Assembly (NCBI RefSeq): GCF_963678875.1 | Contig: NZ_OY787456.1 | Coordinates: forward strand, 2,604,001-2,668,000 | Length of the DNA: 64,000 bases | Direction of reading: 5' to 3' | DNA from: an uncultured Hyphomonas sp. | GTDB taxonomy: Bacteria > Pseudomonadota > Alphaproteobacteria > Caulobacterales > Hyphomonadaceae | Shown here: piece after piece, positions 8,269-15,821 of the stretch | Numbering within the stretch: the stretch's first letter is position 1 | Layout: every line of letters starts with the position of its first letter | Notes under the pieces: generated by a model | What the model was told of the DNA's origin: nothing | What the model saw: the letters and a program-made list of their open reading frames with translations, nothing else | Databases searched by the model: none | Translations under genes and position numbers: made by a program

Positions 8269-8574
8269 ATGTCCATCAAATGGGTTCGGCGGCGCGCACA
8301 TGTCCGGCGCCTGGCATCCGGTGACAGCGTCCAGGTGGCCCCCAGCTGGGTCCCCGTCGAGGACAAGGGCGGGGACGCAAAGGGCGCCTCATTCCATTCG
8401 GCCTGCCCGGTCTGCGATGCGCCGATCCTCAGCCTGCGCATGCCGAACGGCGGCTGGGTCCATTTCGAACGGGGCATCGGCCTGTCCCGCCTGAAGCATC
8501 CCTGTTTCTATATTGGCGAAGACATCGCCAATGTCCGCGACGAGGCGACCGGCGACCTCTTCGGCGATGCTTGA
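8269..8574 (+). CDS. Small conserved-looking protein with a CxxC motif
   Basis: A 101-residue product starting at the ATG that follows a strong GAGGAGG (8257-8263). It is basic at the N-terminus (IKWVRRRAHVRRL) and has CPVCDAPI in the middle with a later lone cysteine (KHPCFYIG), so metal binding through an incomplete zinc ribbon is possible. I do not recognise the family. Upstream are two TTAACCGA repeats ten bases apart (8209, 8219) and a GAATC methylation site (8225-8229). These resemble CtrA/CcrM-type cell-cycle signals, although the spacing is not the canonical TTAA-N7-TTAA. Confidence 0.65.
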   Translation: MSIKWVRRRAHVRRLASGDSVQVAPSWVPVEDKGGDAKGASFHSACPVCDAPILSLRMPNGGWVHFERGIGLSRLKHPCFYIGEDIANVRDEATGDLFGDA

Positions 8575-8581
8575 AAAGGAA

Positions 8582-8610
8582 ATCGCGCAGACGGCATGCG
8601 TCCGCGCGAT
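8582..8610. terminator. Hairpin between convergent genes
   Basis: ATCGCGC (8582-8588) pairs with GCGCGAT (8604-8610), with GACG/CGTC inside, just after the stop of the small gene and before the 3' end of the peroxiredoxin gene. There is no T-run, so it is at best a weak bidirectional terminator. Confidence 0.4.
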
Positions 8611-8654
8611 CCTTGCTGCCCCGCAGGAAGGGGGTCGGCAGGGCAGCGGTCCGG

Positions 8655-9287
8655 TCAGGCCTTCACTTCAGTCAGGCGCAGATACGGGCGGAGCGTTTCC
8701 CAGCCCTGCGGGAACAGGGTCTTCGCTTCCTCATCCTTGATCGACGGCGGGATGATCACCTTCTTGCCAGGGACCCAGTCTGCCGGCGTCGCGACCTTGT
8801 TCGCATCGCTGGTCTGCAGGGCGTCGATGACACGGAGGATCTCGTCAAAGTTCCGGCCCACCGCCATCGGATAGGTCATGGTCAGGCGGATCTTCTTGTT
8901 CGGGTCGATGATGAAGACCGAGCGCACCGCCTGGGTATCGCTCTGATCCGGGTGGATCATGTCGTAGGTCTGGGCGACCTTAAGATCCTTGTCCGCCACG
9001 ATCGGGAATTCCAGATTGGTGTTCTGGGTGTCGTTGACGTCCTCGATCCATTTGACGTGCTCTTCCACCGTGTCGGTCGACAGGCCGAGCGGCTTCACGT
9101 TGCGGGCGGCAAACTTGTCCGCCAGCTGAGCAGTTCGCCCCATTTCCGTAGTGCAGACCGGCGTGAAGTCCGCCGGGTGGGAAAAGAAGAAAACCCAGCT
9201 GTCACCGGCCCAGTCGTGGAAGGAAATTTCTCCCTTCTGTGAGGCAACAGTGAAGTCCGGGGCGATGTCTCCGATACGCAATGACAT
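8655..9287 (-). CDS. 1-Cys peroxiredoxin (Prx6 family)
   Basis: A 210-residue thiol peroxidase that reduces H2O2 and organic hydroperoxides. The peroxidatic cysteine is C45 in SHPADFTPVCTTE. It is the only cysteine in the protein, so it is a true 1-Cys Prx6-type enzyme that needs an external reductant. The Prx6 C-terminal extension (TPADWVPGKKVIIPPSI) is present, and the length is typical. It is transcribed away from the nsrR-like gene. The AT-rich 370-base gap upstream probably carries its promoter. Likely cytoplasmic. Confidence 0.93.
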   Translation of the reverse strand: MSLRIGDIAPDFTVASQKGEISFHDWAGDSWVFFFSHPADFTPVCTTEMGRTAQLADKFAARNVKPLGLSTDTVEEHVKWIEDVNDTQNTNLEFPIVADKDLKVAQTYDMIHPDQSDTQAVRSVFIIDPNKKIRLTMTYPMAVGRNFDEILRVIDALQTSDANKVATPADWVPGKKVIIPPSIKDEEAKTLFPQGWETLRPYLRLTEVKA

Positions 9288-9657
9288 GGCAGGGGTCCTT
9301 TTATGGGTGTTGATGATCGTGTTTCCGGTATTGACCCGATTGGTCTCCGGGCCGCTTCCTGAGTTTTATGTGCTATTTTATATACCACTTTTCAAACTCA
9401 TTTTTCCGATGCCTGCCATAGGCTGGATTTATAGGAGAAAGCCCCAGAACCCCTCCGCCCGTATCACCCACTACCTATTGTAATTAAGAGGTATTTGTTA
9501 ATCTGAATGACACCGCACATGCTCGCTCCATCGCAAACCTCGTAGAGTTACGGATTGACATACGGTCTGAACACCGCAGTATAGTGGCAATAACTTTGAC
9601 ACTTTTACGTGGCATATACAGGCTGGGTGGAAAACCTACCGGGAGGAAACAGGACTC
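9288..9657. other. AT-rich divergent intergenic region (prx / nsrR-like)
   Basis: No protein gene is supported here. A short AT-rich tract at about 9360-9480 stands out against the GC-rich surroundings. TTGACA at 9555-9560 with TATAGT at 9580-9585 (19-base spacer) is a possible but imperfect promoter for the nsrR-like gene. Confidence 0.4.
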
Positions 9658-10116
9658 GTGCGACTGACGGCATACACGAACTACGCGCTCCGGACGCTGA
9701 TGTATTGCGCGCTGCATCCGGACAAGCTGGTGCGCATTCAGGACGTTGCCGATGCACACGGCATTTCGAAGGCCCACCTGCTGAAGGCAGCACGTCAGTT
9801 AGGCCAGCTCGGCTACCTGGAAAATGTCCGGGGCCGCACCGGCGGCGTGCGCCTCGGCCGTCCGCCGGAGCGCATCATCATCGGAGAAGTCGTCCGCCAC
9901 ACGGAAGGGGACCTTGAAGTCGTCGAATGCTTCAACCCGACAACCAATACCTGCCCGCTAATCGGCGTTTGCAAGTTCAGCACGCTGTTCCGCGCAGGCC
10001 TGCGCGCCTTTTTCGGTGAACTGGACAAGGTGACCCTGGCCGACATGATCGCCAACGGGCCGGTTCTGCTGGAACGGCTTGAATCCAATCGCGAAGCGTT
10101 GGCCACCGGCAGCTAG
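9658..10116 (+). CDS. nsrR: Rrf2-family regulator, NsrR-like nitric-oxide sensor
   Basis: A 152-residue Rrf2 protein with an N-terminal winged HTH (MRLTAYTNYALRTLMYCAL; VADAHGISKAHLLKA) and three cysteines, C91, C99 and C105. Their CX7CX5C spacing is that of NsrR, whose [4Fe-4S] or [2Fe-2S] cluster senses NO. It starts with GTG behind GGGAGG (9641-9646). It is convergent with, and shares a CTAG stop with, the cytochrome gene that ends the cydABX operon, so NO control of the bd oxidase module is plausible. NsrR rather than IscR is inferred from the cysteine spacing and context. Confidence 0.85.
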   Translation: MRLTAYTNYALRTLMYCALHPDKLVRIQDVADAHGISKAHLLKAARQLGQLGYLENVRGRTGGVRLGRPPERIIIGEVVRHTEGDLEVVECFNPTTNTCPLIGVCKFSTLFRAGLRAFFGELDKVTLADMIANGPVLLERLESNREALATGS

Positions 10117-10616
10117 TCTGCCGCTTCCTCCGTCACTTCGACGGCCTTGTAGCTGCCATGACAGGCCGCGCATTTTCCCATGATGCCGCTGACGGCTAGC
10201 TGGATCTCGTCCATCTCCGCCGTCATCGCCATGTCCGAGATGGCGCCGAAATCCTGACGCATGGACCGGCCGATCGCGCGGAAACCGTCCGGCGCTTTTG
10301 CCTGTACGGCCTGCCCTTGCCCATCGCCGCGGCGCAGGCCGCCCGCAACATCGCGGAGCGTTTCCCGGTCTTCCTCGGCAATGGCCGCTTCGATCACCTG
10401 CAGCCCCTGAAGGAAGCCCAGCATCTCGGCGCTGACATGGGCGCGGTCATCCGCGGTGAAATACAGCGCCAGGCGGCCATCGGCCGTTCGTTCCGGCCGG
10501 GCCGTTTCGGCCGCCAGTTCGCTGAGGTCCTCATGCGTCGAAACAAACCGCATCAGGCCAACGCCCATGATGAGGCCAAACAAGATCCAGCCGAAGGCGG
10601 CCAAGGCTTTGTTCAT
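10113..10616 (-). CDS. Membrane-anchored class II c-type cytochrome (cytochrome c'/c556-like)
   Basis: A 167-residue protein with an N-terminal membrane anchor (residues 7-24, AFGWILFGLIMGVGL) and a C-terminal haem-attachment motif CAACH (C149, C152, H153). That position is typical of class II cytochromes c', which form four-helix bundles. A methionine in SAEMLGFL (M65) could be the sixth ligand, as in c556. It probably faces the periplasm. It is the last gene of the run cydA-cydB-cydX-dsrE-like-cyt c, 17 bases after the DsrE-like gene. Its stop overlaps the nsrR stop. Possible roles are NO binding or electron transfer beside cytochrome bd (inference). Confidence 0.75.
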   Translation of the reverse strand: MNKALAAFGWILFGLIMGVGLMRFVSTHEDLSELAAETARPERTADGRLALYFTADDRAHVSAEMLGFLQGLQVIEAAIAEEDRETLRDVAGGLRRGDGQGQAVQAKAPDGFRAIGRSMRQDFGAISDMAMTAEMDEIQLAVSGIMGKCAACHGSYKAVEVTEEAAD

Positions 10617-10632
10617 GTCCGCAGTGCTCCCT

Positions 10633-11091
10633 TCAGAAGCTCAGAACTGTTGCACCAGCGGCCGTGAAGGCCGACGCAATATCCGGCGGCGTGGCCACCC
10701 CGACGCCGTCTTCCAGCGCCTCGGCCCCGAAGGGCCGGTTGGGCAGGTAGATGGCACACACCTCAACCTTTACCCCGTCCGCCTTCAGCGACCGCAAAAG
10801 ACCCGCCGGGCTTACGCCTTTTGGCTGGAGCGGTGCGAGTGCGTCGGGCGGCGGATCTTTCAGGGCGAGGTCGCCCGCCGCGCTGCAAAGCAGAATTCGC
10901 GGCGTGACGCCTTTTGCCAATGCCGCCCGGGTCAGCACCAGTGCCATCAGCTGTGTTTCAGCATCGCCACTGGTCAGCACAGTCAGCATGGGGCGGTCTT
11001 CCGCAACCGGCGCCGACTGCCCTTCACTGGGAACCGAAGCGCAAGCCGGCAGCAGGATCATCGCCGCCGTTGCGGTCAACAAGCGCCGCAT
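10633..11091 (-). CDS. DsrE/F-like lipoprotein
   Basis: About 152 residues. The start ATG (11091) overlaps the cydX TGA as TGATG, so it is translationally coupled to cydX. The N-terminus is a lipoprotein signal (RRLLTATAAMILLPACAS) with an unusual proline in the lipobox. The mature part has the DsrE/F-type Rossmann-like pattern: LTVLTSGDAETQLMALVLTRAALAKGVTPRILLCSAAGDLAL, then GVKVEVCAIYLPNR, with cysteines at strand ends. DsrE-like proteins relay sulfur or bind thiols; a secreted, lipid-anchored version in a bd oxidase operon is unusual. The family call comes from pattern only. Confidence 0.65.
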   Translation of the reverse strand: MRRLLTATAAMILLPACASVPSEGQSAPVAEDRPMLTVLTSGDAETQLMALVLTRAALAKGVTPRILLCSAAGDLALKDPPPDALAPLQPKGVSPAGLLRSLKADGVKVEVCAIYLPNRPFGAEALEDGVGVATPPDIASAFTAAGATVLSF

Positions 11092-11210
11092 CAATCGATC
11101 TCCAGATCGTTCTCACCGGCTTCGCCCATGGAAACCTCGTTCCACATCGCATTGAGGATGCCGAAGGTCAGCGCGAGGCCGAGGCCCAGAATCCAGCTGA
11201 AATACCACAT
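11091..11210 (-). CDS. cydX: Cytochrome bd oxidase small subunit CydX
   Basis: A 39-residue protein. It begins MWYFSWILGLGL and continues ALTFGILNAMWNE, the clear CydX/YbgT signature: a single transmembrane helix that stabilises the haem centres of CydAB. It lies 30 bases downstream of cydB. The stop TGA overlaps the next gene's ATG. The C-terminal tail is acidic (GENDLEID). Confidence 0.93.
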   Translation of the reverse strand: MWYFSWILGLGLALTFGILNAMWNEVSMGEAGENDLEID

Positions 11211-11240
11211 GTCGTTTTCCTTCCGCTTGATAAGCGTGAA

Positions 11241-12383
11241 CTAGTAGGTGCCTGGGGCGTTGGCTTCTTCCGTCGTCAGACGGCCGAAGAGCACTTTGAA
11301 AACCCAGGCCGTATAGGCCAGCACGATCGGAACGAAGATCACCGTCACAATCAGCATGATGAACAGGGTGAGATGGCTGGAAGAGCTGTCCCACACGGTC
11401 AAGCTGGCGTTCGGGTTGATCGAGCTGGGCAGGATGAACGGGAACATCGACGTGCCGACCGAGGCCACGATGCCGGTCGCGGCAAGGCCTGACCCGATCA
11501 GGGACAAAGACGTCTTGTTCCTGAGACCGACAAAGGCGAGTGCCGACCCGATGAAGCCGAGCGCCGGTGCGAGGATCATCCACGGATACTTGCCGTAATT
11601 GGTGAGCCACGCGCCCGCCTCGACCACGACTTCCTTGCGCAGCGGATTGGCGACGCCGTGCGGGTCGATATCCGTCACGATGCGGTAGCCCATACCGGTC
11701 GCAGCAAGCCAGATGCCAGCGGCGGCGTAGAACACGATCACCAGAAGCGCCGCGATCTGTCCGAACTTCGCGGCCCGGTTCATGACGTGGCCATGTTCGA
11801 TCTTCACAACCAGCCACGACGCGCCGTGGACGACCAGCATCGCCACAGATGCCAGGCCGCAAAGCAGGGCGAACGGGTTCAACAGGCCGAGCAGGCCACC
11901 CGAATAGGTCGCGCGCAGCGTGCGGTCGATGTCGAAGGGCACGCCCTGCAACACGTTACCGAGGGCGACGCCGAAGATCAGCGCAGGAACGAAGCCGCCG
12001 ACAAACAGCGCCCAGTCCCAGGATGTGCGCCACCCTGCACTTTCACGCTTCGATCGGTACTTGAACCCTACGGGCCTCAGGATCAACGCCGCCAAGACGA
12101 CGAACATGGCCAGATAGAAGCCTGAGAAACTGATCGCGTACACATACGGCCAGGCGGCAAACAGGGCGCCGCCACCTGTGATCAGCCACACCTGGTGACC
12201 TTCCCACATCGGGCCGATGGAGTTGATGACGAGGCGGCGCTCCTGATCTGTCTTCGCCACGAAGGGCAAGAGCGACGCGACGCCAAGGTCGTAACCGTCT
12301 GTCAGGGCGTAGCCGATGAGCAGCACGCCGACGAGGCCCCACCAGAGGACTTTCAGCGTTGCATAGTCGAGAGGAAGTTCCAT
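11241..12383 (-). CDS. cydB: Cytochrome bd ubiquinol oxidase subunit II
   Basis: A 380-residue polytopic membrane protein with the CydB hallmarks: LPLDYATLKVLWWGLVGVLLIGYALTDGYDLGVASLLPF, then RRLVINSIGPMWEGHQVWLITGGGALFAAWP, and RPVGFKYRSK. It pairs with CydA in the inner membrane to reduce O2 to water with ubiquinol. The start follows GGAGGACAGGACA. It sits 12 bases after cydA and is followed by cydX. Confidence 0.97.
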   Translation of the reverse strand: MELPLDYATLKVLWWGLVGVLLIGYALTDGYDLGVASLLPFVAKTDQERRLVINSIGPMWEGHQVWLITGGGALFAAWPYVYAISFSGFYLAMFVVLAALILRPVGFKYRSKRESAGWRTSWDWALFVGGFVPALIFGVALGNVLQGVPFDIDRTLRATYSGGLLGLLNPFALLCGLASVAMLVVHGASWLVVKIEHGHVMNRAAKFGQIAALLVIVFYAAAGIWLAATGMGYRIVTDIDPHGVANPLRKEVVVEAGAWLTNYGKYPWMILAPALGFIGSALAFVGLRNKTSLSLIGSGLAATGIVASVGTSMFPFILPSSINPNASLTVWDSSSSHLTLFIMLIVTVIFVPIVLAYTAWVFKVLFGRLTTEEANAPGTY

Positions 12384-12395
12384 TGTCCTGTCCTC

Positions 12396-14000
12396 CTATT
12401 TGTCAAACTGGATGGTGTGCGGACGAGCCGGCACGGCGTCATTGTGAGTGTCGGAGCCACCGCCACCCACGCCCTGAGGCAGGATACGGGCACCGGGGCC
12501 GAGCTTCACCGCGCGGATCATCAATGTGATCTCGATCACGGCGAGCGTGCCGTACAGCAGCGTGAAGCCGACCATGGTCATGATCACTTGCGAGGCCGAC
12601 AGGCTGGAGACGCCCATAAAGGTCGGCAACACCCCGTCGATCACCCATGGCTGGCGGCCGGTTTCGGCAAGGACCCAACCAAGCTCCGCCGCAATCCAGG
12701 GCAGCGGGATGGCGTACAAGGCCACGTACAGGAACCAGCGCGGCACCTTGCGCTTCAGGCTGACGAAATAGAAAGCCGCGGCGAAAACAGCGATGAACAG
12801 GAAGCCAATCCCGGCCATGAAGCGGAACGAGAAGAACGACATGGCCACATTCGGAACCGTGTCCATGGCGGCCTTCTCGATCGTCGCGCGATCGGCGGTT
12901 GCCGGGTCATCGACATACCGTTTCAGGAGCATGGCATAGCCAAGGTCCGTTTTGGTCTGTTCGAAGATCTCGCGCGCTTCGATGTCGTTCGGGTTTTCGT
13001 TCAGCGCTTCCACTGCCTTATAGGCACGGATCCCGTTTTCGATCCGGTCTTCCGCAACCGCCACGAGCGGCAGGATGCCCTCAACTTCGCCATCCAGCGA
13101 CCGGGTCGCGATCAGGCCGAGCACATAAGGCACGTGGATGGCATAATCGGTCCGGTGTTCTGCCTGGTTCGGAATGCCGATCACGGTCAGGCCAGCCGGA
13201 GCCTCTTCGGTCTCCCACATGGCTTCCAGCGCGGCGAGCTTCATTTTCTGGTTGTCCGTCAGCGCATATCCGCTCTCGTCACCGAGGACGACAACAGACA
13301 GGGCCGACAGGAGGCCGAAGCTGGCTGCAACGGCCATCGAACGCTTGGCGAGACCAAGATGGCGGTTTTTCAGCACGTACCAGGCAGAGATGCCCAGCAC
13401 GAAGACCGAAGCGGTCACATAACCGGCGCTGACCGTGTGAACGAACTTCGCCTGCGCAACCGGGTTGAACAGCACTTCCATGAAGTTGGTGACTTCCATC
13501 CGCATCGTGTCCGGATTGAACTCAGACCCGACCGGGTTCTGCATCCAGCCATTGGCGATCAGGATCCACAGCGCGGAGAGGTTCGAGCCAAGTGCCACGA
13601 GGAAAGTGACCAGCCAGTGTGCCGGGCGGGATAGCTTGTCCCAGCCGAAGAACATCAGGCCCACCAGCGTGGCTTCGAGGAAGAAGGCCATCAGGCCCTC
13701 GATCGCCAGCGGCGCACCGAAAATGTCGCCCACATAGTGCGAGTAATAGGACCAGTTCATGCCGAACTGGAATTCCATCGTGATGCCGGTCGCAACGCCG
13801 AGCACGAAGTTGATTCCGAACAGCGTGCCCCAGAACTTGGTGGTGCGTCGCCACACCTCCTTGCCGGTCATCACATAAGCGCCTTCCATGACCACCAGCA
13901 GCATGGAAAGTCCAAGCGTCAGTGGCACAAACAGGAAATGGTACATGGCTGTCAGCGCAAATTGCCAGCGCGACAGGTCAGCAACTAATAGTTCAGGCAT
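12396..14000 (-). CDS. cydA: Cytochrome bd ubiquinol oxidase subunit I
   Basis: A 534-residue haem subunit. The axial histidine H21 (TAMYHFLFVPLTLG) and a second histidine near residue 188 (VHTVSAGYVTAS) are present. The quinol loop with the GDESGYALTDNQKMKLAALEAMW stretch is complete, and GWVLAETGRQPW is the conserved Q-loop/haem signature. Length and loop size match the E. coli-type enzyme. The oxidase supports microaerobic growth and resists NO and sulfide. It is first of a five-gene minus-strand operon and divergent from cydDC across a 129-base region. Confidence 0.97.
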   Translation of the reverse strand: MPELLVADLSRWQFALTAMYHFLFVPLTLGLSMLLVVMEGAYVMTGKEVWRRTTKFWGTLFGINFVLGVATGITMEFQFGMNWSYYSHYVGDIFGAPLAIEGLMAFFLEATLVGLMFFGWDKLSRPAHWLVTFLVALGSNLSALWILIANGWMQNPVGSEFNPDTMRMEVTNFMEVLFNPVAQAKFVHTVSAGYVTASVFVLGISAWYVLKNRHLGLAKRSMAVAASFGLLSALSVVVLGDESGYALTDNQKMKLAALEAMWETEEAPAGLTVIGIPNQAEHRTDYAIHVPYVLGLIATRSLDGEVEGILPLVAVAEDRIENGIRAYKAVEALNENPNDIEAREIFEQTKTDLGYAMLLKRYVDDPATADRATIEKAAMDTVPNVAMSFFSFRFMAGIGFLFIAVFAAAFYFVSLKRKVPRWFLYVALYAIPLPWIAAELGWVLAETGRQPWVIDGVLPTFMGVSSLSASQVIMTMVGFTLLYGTLAVIEITLMIRAVKLGPGARILPQGVGGGGSDTHNDAVPARPHTIQFDK

Positions 14001-14129
14001 GGTCGTCTCCCGACCGCAAATCGGCGGTCTCTGGTCTACATGACGGCACAGATACGCCCGCCCTGTTTAACAAACGATAGCGCAAAAAGTCGCATGCAAT
14101 ATAACACTTATAAGTCCTAATTACACAAA

Positions 14130-15821
14130 ATGCCTGAAGCCTCTGAAAATTCTGGGAAAAAGCGGACGCGTTCCGCCCTGAAATCATGGGCTGGCGCATC
14201 GCAGCGTGCGGTCAGTCTGGGTCTTGCCTGCCAGCTTCTGGCGATGGCCGGCTGGATCGCGATCGCCTGGGGCATCGGTCACAGCGTTGCTGCCATCGCC
14301 GATGGCCAGCCAGCTGGTCCTGGCCTGCCGGTTGCGGCGGCGGGCATCCTCGTGCGCGGCGCATCCGGCTGGCTGGGCGACCTCCTGCTCGCCCGCGCCG
14401 GTCAGGCGATGGTGACTGCCGCGCGTGCGGACATCTTCAGGACCTTGTCGGAAGCCGGGGCCGGATGGCTGGGCGGTGCGGACGCCGGCACGCGCACGGC
14501 GCAGATCATCGACCGGACCGCCAAGCTCGAAGGCTACGCCGCACGCTGGCTGCCCGGCATGCGCCTCGCCGTAGCCGGGCCGGTGATCATCCTGATTGCC
14601 GTCGCGACGCAGACCTGGCTGGCTGCCGTCCTGTTGCTGGTCTCCGTGATGGTCCTGCCGGTGTTCATCTGGCTGACGGCCAGCGAAACTGCCGCCCGCG
14701 CAAAGGCGCAGCAGGCGGCGCTGGACGAACTCTCCGGAACCTTCCAGTCCCGCGCGGCCCAATCCGGCCTGATCCGCGCCTTCCGCGGCATAGGCCGCGA
14801 GACCGCCAGATTGGAAAACGCCTCCCTCCAGCTGCGCGACCGGACGATGGCCATTCTCCGCGTGGCCTTCCTGTCGACAGCCGTGCTGGAATTCTTCGCC
14901 TCCGTCTCGATTGCGCTGGTCGCCGTCTATATCGGGTTCAAGCTGCTGGGCGTGTTCCCCTTCGCCACCGGTGAAACCCTGACACTGGCCGAAGGCCTGA
15001 CAGCCCTGATCCTCGCCCCGGAATTCTTCAGCCCCATCCGCAAGCTCTCCAGCCTGCACCATGACCGCGCCGATGCCGCAGCCGCCGCAGACACGCTGTC
15101 GGAATGGCTGGAACGCCGGGCAGACGCCCCGGTCAACAAACTGGCGCCGCTGGAAAAAGCGCCGGCCATCATCTTCGACCAGGTGGCGCTTGGCTGGGGC
15201 AATGGCCGCCCGGCGGTGTCCGATCTTTCCTTCGAAGCCGTGCCGGGAAAAGTGACCACGCTGGCAGGGCCGTCCGGGTCCGGAAAATCGACCGCCCTGC
15301 TTGCCCTGATCGGCCGCGCGCGACTGGTGGGGGGGAATATCCGGGTAGACACGCACGCCCTGCAGCCGGGCGAAAGCCTCGCCGACTCCATCGCTTATAT
15401 CGGCCAGACGCCCTGGCTGATGGAAGGCACGATCCGTGAGAACATCGCCATCGCCCGGCCGGGCGCCAAGCCGGACGAGATCCTGCAGGCGGCCCAGCAA
15501 GCCGGCATTCTCGATTTCGCAGAGAAGAGCCGAGGCGGTCTCGACCAGGTGCTCGCCCGTTTCGGCGCCGGTCTTTCAGGCGGGCAACGCCAGCGCATCG
15601 CCCTCGCCCGCGCCCTGCTGCGCAACGCGCCGATCCTTTTGCTCGACGAGCCAACGGCCCATCTGGACCCCGATGCGGAAGAAGATTTCCTCCTGAAGCT
15701 GAAAGACCTGTCGAAAGACCGGACGCTTCTGGTCGCCAGCCATTCCGACACTCTGATCGCTGCATCCGATCTCGTGATCCGGCTCCAGCCGCAAACCACG
15801 CGGGAGGCGGCCGGATGCTGA
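14130..15821 (+). CDS. cydD: Thiol reductant ABC exporter subunit CydD
   Basis: A 563-residue fused ABC transporter half. The membrane domain with six helices (about residues 20-300) is followed by a nucleotide-binding domain with Walker A GPSGSGKST, signature LSGGQRQR and Walker B ILLLDEPTAHLD. CydDC exports glutathione/cysteine to the periplasm and is required to assemble cytochrome bd. The gene overlaps cydC by seven bases and is divergent from cydABX, the expected functional partnership. Confidence 0.95.
   Translation: MPEASENSGKKRTRSALKSWAGASQRAVSLGLACQLLAMAGWIAIAWGIGHSVAAIADGQPAGPGLPVAAAGILVRGASGWLGDLLLARAGQAMVTAARADIFRTLSEAGAGWLGGADAGTRTAQIIDRTAKLEGYAARWLPGMRLAVAGPVIILIAVATQTWLAAVLLLVSVMVLPVFIWLTASETAARAKAQQAALDELSGTFQSRAAQSGLIRAFRGIGRETARLENASLQLRDRTMAILRVAFLSTAVLEFFASVSIALVAVYIGFKLLGVFPFATGETLTLAEGLTALILAPEFFSPIRKLSSLHHDRADAAAAADTLSEWLERRADAPVNKLAPLEKAPAIIFDQVALGWGNGRPAVSDLSFEAVPGKVTTLAGPSGSGKSTALLALIGRARLVGGNIRVDTHALQPGESLADSIAYIGQTPWLMEGTIRENIAIARPGAKPDEILQAAQQAGILDFAEKSRGGLDQVLARFGAGLSGGQRQRIALARALLRNAPILLLDEPTAHLDPDAEEDFLLKLKDLSKDRTLLVASHSDTLIAASDLVIRLQPQTTREAAGC

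Noticed and set aside
11092..11094. TTG start for the DsrE-like gene, three bases upstream of ATG 11091
   Set aside because: The ATG forms a TGATG coupling with the cydX stop, a better explanation.
12195..13634. Plus-strand frame opposite cydA/cydB
   Set aside because: Antisense shadow of cydA and cydB; His/Arg/Gln-rich with no motif.
14106..14115. ACTTATAAGT palindrome between cydA and cydD as an NsrR or FNR operator
   Set aside because: It is only ten bases and AT-rich, and does not match the NsrR or FNR consensus. No further support.
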